From Methanobacterium sp. UBA294 (lineage in GTDB: Archaea; Methanobacteriota; Methanobacteria; Methanobacteriales; Methanobacteriaceae): a stretch of 15,258 nt of DNA. Under the pieces are notes generated by a model. That model saw only the letters and a program-made list of their open reading frames with translations, searched no databases and had not been told where the DNA came from. Below, piece by piece: positions 6,043 to 13,897 of the stretch (position 1 is the stretch's first letter; every line of letters begins with the position of its first letter). A program made the translations under genes and the position numbers. Where the stretch lies: positions 1-15,258 of the forward strand of contig DACB01000010.1 in the NCBI GenBank assembly GCA_002494495.1, written 5' to 3'.

Positions 6043-7563
6043 ATGGCAAAAAACAACGGGGCAAACTTAGGTTTTGAACAAAAACTCTGGCAATCAGCCG
6101 ACAAACTACGAAATAACATGGACGCGGCAGAATACAAACACGTTGTACTCGGATTAATTTTCTTAAAATATATTTCAGACGCATTTTTAGAAGTACACGA
6201 AGGATTGGAAGCAGATGAATATGCAGATTCTGAAGACAAAGATGAATATATAGCACTCAATGTATTTTGGGTTCCACCAGAAGCCAGATGGGACTACCTA
6301 CAAAACCGAGCCAAACAACCAGACATAGGTAAACTTATTGACGATGCAATGGATGCCATAGAAAAAGACAACCCTAACTTAAAAGGTGTTTTACCCAAAG
6401 ACTACGCAAGAGAAGCTCTTGATAAAAAAAGTCTGGGTGGAATAATAGATTTAATAGGTACTATTGGACTTGGAGATAAAGAGAGCAAATCTAAGGACAT
6501 ATTGGGCCGTGTTTATGAGTATTTCTTAGGACAATTCGCCAATGCAGAAGGGAAAAAGGGCGGCCAGTTCTACACTCCTCGTAGTATAGTTAAAGTCTTA
6601 GTTGAAATGATTGAACCCTACTCTGGTAGGATCTACGACCCCTGTTGTGGATCTGGTGGTATGTTTGTCCAATCAGAGAAATTCGTTGAAGTACACGAAG
6701 GCAAACTCGGTGACATAGCCATCTATGGCCAAGAATCTAACCAGACCACATGGAGACTATGCAAAATAAACCTCGCCATCAGAGGAATAGATTCCAACAT
6801 CCAATGGGGAAACAGCTTCACCGAAGACAAACACCGAGACCTAAAATCAGACTATATTCTCGCTAATCCACCATTCAATGATAAAGACTGGAACGCAGAA
6901 CTCTTAGAAGACGATCAACGATGGAAATATGGAATACCGCCAAAACGTAATGCAAACTTCGCATGGGTACAACACTTCATCCACCACCTATCACCCACAG
7001 GAATAGCCGGCTTTGTATTAGCCAACGGATCAATGTCTGCAGGAGGGCAAGAAGGAAAAATCCGAGAAAAAATAGTAAAAGCCGATCTCGTTGACTGCAT
7101 GGTAGCACTACCATCACAACTATTCTACAACACAGGCATCCCTGCATGCTTATGGTTCTTAAGCAGAGACAAATCCAATAGCAACTTCCGTAATCGACAG
7201 GGTGAAATACTATTTATTGATGCTAGGAAGATGGGACACATGGCAGACCGAACCCACCGGGAACTAAGTGATGAAGATGTGCAACAGATCACACATGTAT
7301 ATCATAGCTGGCGGGGTGAAGGTGGAGAATATGATGATGTTCGTGGATTCTGCAAGAGCGTCCCACTAGATGATATTAAAAAACATGACTACATCCTCAC
7401 ACCCGGACGATATGTTGGTTTCGCAGAAGAAGAAGACGACCCAGAAAAATTCGAACAAAAAATGCAAAAACTCACAGATGAGTTAGCAGAACAATTTAGA
7501 AAGTCCGAGGAGCTGGAAAGAGAGATTAAAACTAACCTAAAGGGGTTGGGTTATGAACTCTAA
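6043..7563 (+). CDS. hsdM: Type I restriction-modification DNA methyltransferase subunit HsdM
   Basis: 506 residues, normal for the family. The N-terminal helical HsdM domain is visible (FEQKLWQSADKLRNNMDAAEY, here split as 11-20 and onward). The methylase core carries FYTPR (176-180), S-adenosylmethionine motif DPCCGSGG (199-206) and catalytic motif NPPF (275-278), the signature of N6-adenine methylation. It acts with HsdS to methylate the target site and with HsdS plus HsdR in the restriction complex. First gene of the operon; its 3' end overlaps the next gene by 11 bp. The middle of the gene is richer in C-ending codons than the following genes, which hints at a mosaic origin of the operon. 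Confidence 0.96.
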   Translation: MAKNNGANLGFEQKLWQSADKLRNNMDAAEYKHVVLGLIFLKYISDAFLEVHEGLEADEYADSEDKDEYIALNVFWVPPEARWDYLQNRAKQPDIGKLIDDAMDAIEKDNPNLKGVLPKDYAREALDKKSLGGIIDLIGTIGLGDKESKSKDILGRVYEYFLGQFANAEGKKGGQFYTPRSIVKVLVEMIEPYSGRIYDPCCGSGGMFVQSEKFVEVHEGKLGDIAIYGQESNQTTWRLCKINLAIRGIDSNIQWGNSFTEDKHRDLKSDYILANPPFNDKDWNAELLEDDQRWKYGIPPKRNANFAWVQHFIHHLSPTGIAGFVLANGSMSAGGQEGKIREKIVKADLVDCMVALPSQLFYNTGIPACLWFLSRDKSNSNFRNRQGEILFIDARKMGHMADRTHRELSDEDVQQITHVYHSWRGEGGEYDDVRGFCKSVPLDDIKKHDYILTPGRYVGFAEEEDDPEKFEQKMQKLTDELAEQFRKSEELEREIKTNLKGLGYEL

Positions 7564-8068
7564 GCAAATGAACATCCAGCCTGATGAATTAAAATCTAGA
7601 GTCAATAGGGCTGTTAATAAGCTATTCAAAAATGATAATTACCTTTTACATTCAAATGCTAATGAAAGATCAATGTCTCACAAGTTTGCTGAATACTTAC
7701 AGCAGGAATTCCCTGAATGGAATGTAGATTGTGAATATAACCGCGATCTCCATGGAAACATAAAAAGAATAAATGAATGGAGGAATAGATACCTAAAAGA
7801 ACCTGAAGCTAATGACACTGATGCGAAAACAGTCTATCCAGATATTATTATCCACCATAGAAATAGCAGAAATAATTTGTTGGTAATAGAAATCAAGAAG
7901 TCTACTAATTCAGATCAGGGGGAATCTGATATTGAAAAGCTTAAAATGTTCATTGAAGAAAATGGGGGGTTAAATTACCATTATGGATTATTTATTAACT
8001 TTAAAGTGAACGGGGACTCAGGTATAAAATCATTAAAATGGTTGCCTGCTGAAATATTAGGAGATTGA
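7553..8068 (+). CDS. PD-(D/E)XK-like small protein between hsdM and hsdS
   Basis: 171 residues, not a standard type I subunit. It shows a PD-(D/E)XK nuclease-like core: a helix with E47 (SHKFAEYL), a strand segment with E61 (DCEYNR), Y95-P96-D97 followed after 15 residues by E113-I-K115, and later the strand YGLFINF. The motif is complete, so an active nuclease fold is possible; some relatives of this fold are catalytically dead. It overlaps hsdM by 11 bp and ends 3 bp before hsdS, so it is translationally embedded in the operon. The ATG at 7553 follows weak GGGG sequences; ATG 7568 is an alternative start. It may modulate restriction or be a separate defence effector. Function not recognised. 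Confidence 0.8.
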   Translation: MNSKQMNIQPDELKSRVNRAVNKLFKNDNYLLHSNANERSMSHKFAEYLQQEFPEWNVDCEYNRDLHGNIKRINEWRNRYLKEPEANDTDAKTVYPDIIIHHRNSRNNLLVIEIKKSTNSDQGESDIEKLKMFIEENGGLNYHYGLFINFKVNGDSGIKSLKWLPAEILGD

Positions 8069-8071
8069 ACC

Positions 8072-9325
8072 ATGAATGAGGGGTTTAAAGAAACCGAAAT
8101 AGGATTGATTCCTGAGGAATGGGATTATTTAAATTTAGGTGAACTTTGTAAATTTGTTACAGGTAAACTTAATTCTAATATGGCAGAAGAGGGAGGTATA
8201 TATCCTTTCTTTACATGTTCTCCTGAAATATTATCTATTAATTCTTATTCATTTGATACTGAGGCCATATTACTGGCTGGAAATAATGCTGAAGGTAAAT
8301 TTAATGTGAAATATTATAATGGGAAATTTGATGTTTATCAAAGGACATATGTAATCACTATTAAAGATTTAAAGAAATTAAATTACTCTTATCTTTATTT
8401 TGCACTAATTTTGAGCTTAGATAGATTAAGAGAATCATCTCAAGGGACAGCAACAAAATTTTTAACAATGAAAATTCTGAACGCTATGGAATTACCTGTC
8501 CCAAGAATTGAAGAACAAACTAAAATTGGACAAATATTATATGATTTGGATAAAAAAATCGAACTTAACCATGAGATGAACCGGACTTTGGAGGCAATAG
8601 GTCAGGCTATTTTCCGGCACTGGTTTGTTCACTTTGAATTTCCCAATAGTGAGGGACAGCCGTATAAGGCCAGTGGGGGGGAGATGGTGGATTCAGAGTT
8701 AGGTGAAATACCCAAAGGATGGGAGATAGCAAAATTAGAAGACCATATGGACTTTTTAGAAGGCCCTGGCATAAGAAATTGGCAATACACAGATGAAGGC
8801 ATTCCTTTTATTAACATCAGACTGATAAATAACGGAGAAATAGACCTTTCTAAAGCAAATTTTGTCTCCGTTAATGAAATTGAAAAATATAATCATTTTT
8901 TATTAAAAGAAAAAGATATAATTGTTTCAACCTCAGGAACCCTTGGTAGGCATGCAGTAGTAAGAAAAGAACATTTACCTTTACTGCTTAATACAAGTGT
9001 AATAAGATTCAGACAAAAAAGTTTAGATTATTCATACATGTATTATTATTTAACTTCAAAAAGGTTTTATGAAGAGTTATTAGTGCACGCTTCAGGCAGT
9101 GTGCAACTCAATTTTGGACCTATGCATTTAAAGAGAATTTTCTTCATTTTACCTCCTGTAAAAATACAAAACGAGTTTGAAGCAATTAATTCCCAAATTC
9201 TGGAAAAATTAAATCAAAATCGAAGCGAAATATTTATTCTTTCTAAAATTCGTGACTCTCTCCTACCCAAACTCATGTCTGGCAAGATAAGAGTTAATAT
9301 TTCTGAGGAGGCCACTGTAAAATGA
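8072..9325 (+). CDS. hsdS: Type I restriction-modification specificity subunit HsdS
   Basis: 417 residues with the classic two-half layout. The first target-recognition domain spans about 14-145, a central conserved helix region about 150-205 (LYDLDKKIELNHEMN, then AIFRHWFVHFEF), the second recognition domain begins after LGEIPKGWEIAKLED (210-224), and the terminal conserved helix ends in SLLPKLMSGKIRV. The two halves set the two parts of a bipartite DNA target. The start follows AGGAGAT (8059-8065). The recognition domains are visibly more AT-rich than the central conserved region, as expected if recognition domains are exchanged by recombination. Its stop overlaps the hsdR start (ATGA). The target sequence cannot be predicted from this alone. 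Confidence 0.95.
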   Translation: MNEGFKETEIGLIPEEWDYLNLGELCKFVTGKLNSNMAEEGGIYPFFTCSPEILSINSYSFDTEAILLAGNNAEGKFNVKYYNGKFDVYQRTYVITIKDLKKLNYSYLYFALILSLDRLRESSQGTATKFLTMKILNAMELPVPRIEEQTKIGQILYDLDKKIELNHEMNRTLEAIGQAIFRHWFVHFEFPNSEGQPYKASGGEMVDSELGEIPKGWEIAKLEDHMDFLEGPGIRNWQYTDEGIPFINIRLINNGEIDLSKANFVSVNEIEKYNHFLLKEKDIIVSTSGTLGRHAVVRKEHLPLLLNTSVIRFRQKSLDYSYMYYYLTSKRFYEELLVHASGSVQLNFGPMHLKRIFFILPPVKIQNEFEAINSQILEKLNQNRSEIFILSKIRDSLLPKLMSGKIRVNISEEATVK

Positions 9326-12300
9326 AGGGAATTAACGAGGAGATGGTGGAGCAGGAAGCCCTTGAAATTCTCCAGAAATTGGGTTATGAAATCATCCATG
9401 GTCCTGACATCTCTCCCGATGGCCCTACACCCATGCGTGATCTTTACAGTGATGTAGTTATTGTAGAGATAGTAAGGGATGCTATTAATCGTTTAAATCC
9501 TGACATTCCACTTGTTGCTCGTGAGGAAGCTGTTAAAAAAATACTCCGAACAGACAGCCCTGACCTGACAACTAACAACCTTCAATTTCACCAACTATTA
9601 ACAGATGGTATCACCGTCACATACCGCTCTGATAGTAGAATAGTGCATGATAAAGTATGGCTTTTGGACTTCCAAAACCCTGAAAACAACAAGTTTACCG
9701 CCATTAACCAGTTCACAATCATAGAAAACGATAATAACCGCCGACCAGATATCATTCTTTTTGTAAATGGATTGCCATTAGTTGTTATTGAACTTAAAAA
9801 TCCTGCAGATGAGAAGGCCACTCTCAATAAGGCATTCCAACAACTCCAAACATATAAAGCTCAGATACCCTCTTTATTTCATTTTAATGAAATTTTAATG
9901 CTTAGTGATGGTATGGAGGCTCGTGCAGGTACTTTAACTAGTGATTATCAGCGTTTCATGCCATGGAAGACCATCAGTGGAGAAAAAGATACATTACTTA
10001 CTATGTTGGAGATGGAAGTTCTCATAAAAGGTATGTTCAATAAGAAAGTGTTATTGGATCTAGTTCATCACTTTATTGTCTATGACGATGTTGAAGCTAT
10101 AATTAAGAAAAAATTGGCTGCTTACCATCAATATCATGCTGTAAATAAAGCTCTAGAAGCTACCCTTGAGGCAGCTAGTCCTGAAGGAGACCGTAGGTGT
10201 GGTGTTATTTGGCATACACAGGGTTCAGGTAAGAGTCTTATTATGGCATTTTACGCTGGTAAATTAGTACTAGAAATGGATAACCCCACACTCGTAGTTT
10301 TAACAGATAGGAACGACTTGGATGATCAATTATTTGGTACATTTAATGCATCGCAGAATATTTTAAGACAGGAACCTGTACAAGCAGATAGCAGGGAACA
10401 TCTTCAGGAACTCCTACAGGTAGCCAGTGGAGGTATTGTTTTTACAACCATACAAAAGTTCCTTCCTGAAAAAGGAAGCGAATATCCCACCCTATCAGAA
10501 CGTAGGAATATTGTTGTAATAGCTGATGAGGCCCATCGCTCTCAATATGATTTCATTGATGGTTTTGCTAGGCACATGCGTGATGCTCTTCCTAATGCTT
10601 CTTTTATTGGTTTTACTGGTACTCCTCTTGAACGTGGAGACAAGAACACAGTGGCTGTTTTTGGTAATTATATTGATATTTATGATATTGAACAGGCCGT
10701 GGAAGATGGAGCAACTGTTCGCATCTATTACGAGAACCGACTGGTTAAGCTAGACCTAAAAGAACAGGAAAAACCACATATAGACCCTCAATTTGACTTT
10801 ATTACTGAAGGTCAGGAAATGGAGAGTCAGGAAAAGCTCAAGAGTAAGTGGGCTAGAATGGAAGCTATTGTAGGAAGTGAAACCCGTATCAAACGAGTAG
10901 CTAAAGATTTAGTGAAACATTTTGAAGCTAGATTCAATGAACAAGATGGTAAAGGTATGGTTGTATGTATGAGTCGAAGGATCTGTATCGAGTTATACAA
11001 TGAGATAATTAAGCTCAAACCAGAATGGCATAATGATGATGACAAGTCCGGCTTTTTAAAAGTAGTCATGACAGGCAGTGCTACTGATCCCTTGGATTGG
11101 CAACAGCATATACGTAACAAGCCACGAAGAAAGCAATTGGGAGATACTTTCAGGGATCCCAACTCACCAATAAAGTTAGCAATCGTAAGGGATATGTGGT
11201 TGACTGGTTTTGATGTTCCCAGTTTACACACTATGTACATTGACAAACCCATGCAAGGCCATGGACTAATGCAGACAATAGCTAGGGTAAACAGAGTATA
11301 CAAAGACAAGGAAGGTGGACTAATAGTTGATTATCTTGGAATTGCTACCGAACTTAAAAAAGCTTTGTCCCAGTACACCGAAGGAGGTGGGCGAGGAGAA
11401 ATTGCATTCGACCAAGAAAAAGCTGTTGCCATATTGATGGAGAAATATGAAATAGTCACAGGTCTTTTCCATGGATTTAATTACAAAGGTTTCTATAAAA
11501 CAAATACTGGTGAGAAATTAAAGCTTATGCGTGATGGTGCGGACTTCGTTTTAGGTCAAGAGGATGGAAAAAAACGTTGCTTTAAATATGTTAACGAATT
11601 GTCCAAAGCATTCTCTTTAGCAGTTCCTCATCCTCAGGCCATGAGTATAAGGGATGATTTAGCTTTCTTTAAGGCTGTGAAAAACTATATTGCAAAGGTC
11701 ACAGGAGATCCACAAGAACACGTGGAAGATGTTGATATGGCTATCCAGCAGATCCTATCCACAGCATTAGTATCAGATGAAGTTTTAGACCTCTTTGAAC
11801 TAGCGGGACTAAAAAAACCAGATATATCCATATTGTCAGATGAGTTTCTCTTAGAAGTCAAGGACATGGAACATAAGAATACTGCTGCTGAACTACTAAA
11901 AAGACTCCTGAATGATGAAATAAAAAGCATTTCTCGTAAAAATGTTATTGAAGCACGTTCGTTTGCCGATATGTTAGAGAAAACAATAAATCAGTACCAT
12001 AATCGGAATATTGAAGCTGTAGCAGTCATTGAGGAATTAATACAGCTTGCTAAGAAAATGAGAGATGCACAAAATAGAGGAGAAGATTTAGGATTAACTG
12101 AATACGAACTTGCCTTTTATGATGCTCTTGGTGTTAATGATAGTGCAGTGAAGGTTTTAGGTGATGATGTACTAAGAGAAATAGCCATGGACTTAGTCAA
12201 AGCTATAAAACGCAATATAACAATTGATTGGACTTTAAGAGAAAGTGTTCAGGCACAAATGAGAGTGGCAGTAAAAAAAATACTGAGACAATACGGATAC

Positions 12301-12381
12301 CCACCAGACAAAGAAAAACTAGCAGTAAAAACAGTACTAGAACAGGCAAATCGAGTTTGTGAAGAGTGGGCTTCTACATAA
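9322..12381 (+). CDS. hsdR: Type I restriction endonuclease subunit HsdR
   Basis: 1019 residues, full length. N-terminal nuclease domain: RPD143 then E157-L-K159, with the QxxxY-type helix QQLQTYKAQ (173-181). The SF2 translocase follows: Walker A TQGSGKS (299-305), DEAH (402-405), FTGTP (431-435), WLTGFDVP (626-633) and QTIARVNR (651-658). The C-terminal region (about 700-1019) is helical and should contact the methylase core. It cuts unmethylated DNA after ATP-driven translocation. The start overlaps the hsdS stop by 4 bp and follows GAGGAGG (9305-9311). All key motifs are intact, so restriction should be active. Confidence 0.96.
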   Translation: MKGINEEMVEQEALEILQKLGYEIIHGPDISPDGPTPMRDLYSDVVIVEIVRDAINRLNPDIPLVAREEAVKKILRTDSPDLTTNNLQFHQLLTDGITVTYRSDSRIVHDKVWLLDFQNPENNKFTAINQFTIIENDNNRRPDIILFVNGLPLVVIELKNPADEKATLNKAFQQLQTYKAQIPSLFHFNEILMLSDGMEARAGTLTSDYQRFMPWKTISGEKDTLLTMLEMEVLIKGMFNKKVLLDLVHHFIVYDDVEAIIKKKLAAYHQYHAVNKALEATLEAASPEGDRRCGVIWHTQGSGKSLIMAFYAGKLVLEMDNPTLVVLTDRNDLDDQLFGTFNASQNILRQEPVQADSREHLQELLQVASGGIVFTTIQKFLPEKGSEYPTLSERRNIVVIADEAHRSQYDFIDGFARHMRDALPNASFIGFTGTPLERGDKNTVAVFGNYIDIYDIEQAVEDGATVRIYYENRLVKLDLKEQEKPHIDPQFDFITEGQEMESQEKLKSKWARMEAIVGSETRIKRVAKDLVKHFEARFNEQDGKGMVVCMSRRICIELYNEIIKLKPEWHNDDDKSGFLKVVMTGSATDPLDWQQHIRNKPRRKQLGDTFRDPNSPIKLAIVRDMWLTGFDVPSLHTMYIDKPMQGHGLMQTIARVNRVYKDKEGGLIVDYLGIATELKKALSQYTEGGGRGEIAFDQEKAVAILMEKYEIVTGLFHGFNYKGFYKTNTGEKLKLMRDGADFVLGQEDGKKRCFKYVNELSKAFSLAVPHPQAMSIRDDLAFFKAVKNYIAKVTGDPQEHVEDVDMAIQQILSTALVSDEVLDLFELAGLKKPDISILSDEFLLEVKDMEHKNTAAELLKRLLNDEIKSISRKNVIEARSFADMLEKTINQYHNRNIEAVAVIEELIQLAKKMRDAQNRGEDLGLTEYELAFYDALGVNDSAVKVLGDDVLREIAMDLVKAIKRNITIDWTLRESVQAQMRVAVKKILRQYGYPPDKEKLAVKTVLEQANRVCEEWAST

Positions 12382-12395
12382 TTGGGGGAATGTTT

Positions 12396-12911
12396 ATGAA
12401 AACCACACATAAATGTCTTAAAGAATGGAACGCAACCATCGAAGCATTGGGTCAAGGAAAACAGACGATTCTAATTAGGAACTACAAAACTAACGTTACT
12501 GAGTTTTTACTGTATCCCACCGTGAGCTATGCATTAAAAAATGATTATCTAGATAGTTTTCAGAAGGAATATCAAAACTTTGTCAAGTCAAACTCTCATC
12601 CAGATAAGAAAGGCGATAAAATTCTCATTAAATACTTCGCATCCTTGGAAATGGTTGTGGAGAGGCCTGTCACAAGGATACCATCAGATAAATATTATAT
12701 TTGGACTAAGGATCATGTGAAGAACTATATGAATGGTAAAACTGCTTACATCTGGATCCTGCGAGTTTACACATTAAAAAAACCATACTGGGCAGAACCC
12801 ACACCCGGGGCTATCAGGTATGCTAATCTGAAAGAAGAAGTTTCACTTGAGGGGATGAAACCTGTTTTAAGTGATTTGGAGTTTTCTAAAATAACCGATC
12901 AGTTGAAGTAG
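12396..12911 (+). CDS. DUF1802 family protein
   Basis: 171 residues from the ATG at 12396, preferred because GGGGG (12384-12388) lies seven bases upstream; an earlier in-frame ATG at 12366 overlaps the end of hsdR and has no such site. Family marks: LKEW (8-11), ALGQGKQTILIR (17-28), FLLYPT (37-42), KYFA (79-82), YIW (101-103) and LRVY (122-125). No catalytic role is established for DUF1802 to my knowledge; the fold is likely alpha-beta, with no membrane segment. It begins 14 bp after hsdR and is probably co-transcribed, suggesting a link to the restriction system or a separate defence function. Confidence 0.85.
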   Translation: MKTTHKCLKEWNATIEALGQGKQTILIRNYKTNVTEFLLYPTVSYALKNDYLDSFQKEYQNFVKSNSHPDKKGDKILIKYFASLEMVVERPVTRIPSDKYYIWTKDHVKNYMNGKTAYIWILRVYTLKKPYWAEPTPGAIRYANLKEEVSLEGMKPVLSDLEFSKITDQLK

Positions 12912-12931
12912 GTACTATCGGGGGCTTTTAA

Positions 12932-13678
12932 TTGGATCAAGTTCATAGAAATTTAATTGCTCGTGATTTGGAAAGAAATGGGGAAGTTGATGAGGCAATT
13001 GATTTGTATGAAAAAAATCTTGAAGAGAACTTTATTGGTAGTTTTCCTTATGAACGTTTAGCAATTATTTATCGAAGAAAAAAACAATTTAATGATGAAA
13101 TTAGAGTCTTAAAACATGCCATATGGATTTATGAGAATTTGGTCAGCGAACAAGTAATGACAAGGATACCACAACTTAAAAAATTTTATGAACGACTGAA
13201 TAAAGCTGAAAAGCTTAATGGTATTCCAGTCACATCTTACAAACTTCCAATGCAACCTAATTTTAATTCTAACCAAACAACAAAATCAAGTCAGCCTAAG
13301 GTAAGGCGAGTGAATACTAGAACGATACGTGGAAAAGCTCTTTATCTTCAGAGTCTTGATCCTGTGGAGCGTAGGAACACAATTTACAACATGCCATTAA
13401 ATACTAAAATTTCTATAATCCGTAAAGCAGTAAAACAAGAATGCAGTTCGTTAAGAGTTGGTTATCATAAACCTTTTGGGAGTTATGGAGAAAAATTTTT
13501 GGCTATCATGCCCACAGGACATAATTGGAATTCTTTTTCAGATCATGATAAAATAGCAATCGTGAGATTATTTGGCGATATTATAGGCATCCATAATCCA
13601 AGTATGGTTCCTATGGTTTTAGTTGACATCACTAACATTGACGCTTTTGTGGAACGTTCAGTTCAGTTAATTTATTAA
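12932..13678 (+). CDS. TPR-domain protein with uncharacterised C-terminal domain
   Basis: 248 residues from a TTG start at 12932, supported by GGGGG ending about eight bases upstream and by the 20-bp gap from the DUF1802 gene. Residues about 7-70 form two tetratricopeptide repeats (ARDLERNGEVDEAIDLYEK; ERLAIIYRRKKQFNDEI), a protein-contact module. A linker rich in N, Q, S and K (about 105-125) leads to a globular domain (130-248) with the segments RKAVKQE, HKPFGSYGEKF and DITNIDAFVERSVQL, which I do not recognise. Last gene of the restriction operon and followed by a hairpin. TPR proteins paired with small unknowns are common in defence loci, so a defence role is possible but unproven. Confidence 0.75.
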   Translation: MDQVHRNLIARDLERNGEVDEAIDLYEKNLEENFIGSFPYERLAIIYRRKKQFNDEIRVLKHAIWIYENLVSEQVMTRIPQLKKFYERLNKAEKLNGIPVTSYKLPMQPNFNSNQTTKSSQPKVRRVNTRTIRGKALYLQSLDPVERRNTIYNMPLNTKISIIRKAVKQECSSLRVGYHKPFGSYGEKFLAIMPTGHNWNSFSDHDKIAIVRLFGDIIGIHNPSMVPMVLVDITNIDAFVERSVQLIY

Positions 13679-13685
13679 TTGGTTT

Positions 13686-13701
13686 ATCATCTAAAGATGA
13701 T
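13686..13701 (+). terminator. Short hairpin after the restriction operon
   Basis: ATCATCT (13686-13692) and AGATGAT (13695-13701) are exact complements with a two-base loop, starting 8 bases after the stop of the TPR gene. The loop is very tight and no strong T-run follows directly, so it may be a weak terminator or a protein site. Confidence 0.35.
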
Positions 13702-13732
13702 TAAACACATCAATTCATCCATGCACATATAC

Positions 13733-13770
13733 ATACATTGATGTATAAATTAATACATAGATCTATCGAT
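13733..13770. repeat. ATACAT/ATCGAT palindrome cluster between the operon and integrase
   Basis: ATACAT-TG-ATGTAT (13733-13746), the palindrome ATAGATCTAT (13757-13766) and ATCGAT-type sequence TATCGAT (13764-13770) are packed together. It repeats the modules seen at 2818-2869, 5441-5469 and 5604-5629. Confidence 0.4.
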
Positions 13771-13867
13771 AAAGGAAATGATAGGGATGTTGCAGGATAT
13801 GGTATGCACCTCAAAACCAATTAAATATTTGAACGTGGCATGAATTTAACAAGGAGTTTAACTTAGA

Positions 13868-13887
13868 TTTTCCTTGCAATAGGAAAA
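13868..13887 (-). terminator. Hairpin downstream of the integrase gene
   Basis: TTTTCCT (13868-13874) and AGGAAAA (13881-13887) are exact complements around TGCAAT, 10 bases beyond the integrase stop. It could end the integrase transcript between the convergent operons. Confidence 0.4.
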
Positions 13888-13897
13888 CTATCTATTC

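Noticed and set aside
6024..6260. Two overlapping minus-strand frames at the start of hsdM
   Set aside because: They are antisense to the conserved HsdM N-terminus and have no independent support.
10827..11309. Open minus-strand frame of 160 codons within hsdR
   Set aside because: It is antisense to the conserved translocase motifs of hsdR, and the product shows no domain.
12366..12395. Earlier ATG for the DUF1802 gene
   Set aside because: It overlaps the hsdR end, lacks a ribosome-binding site and adds ten residues before the family match; ATG 12396 after GGGGG fits better.
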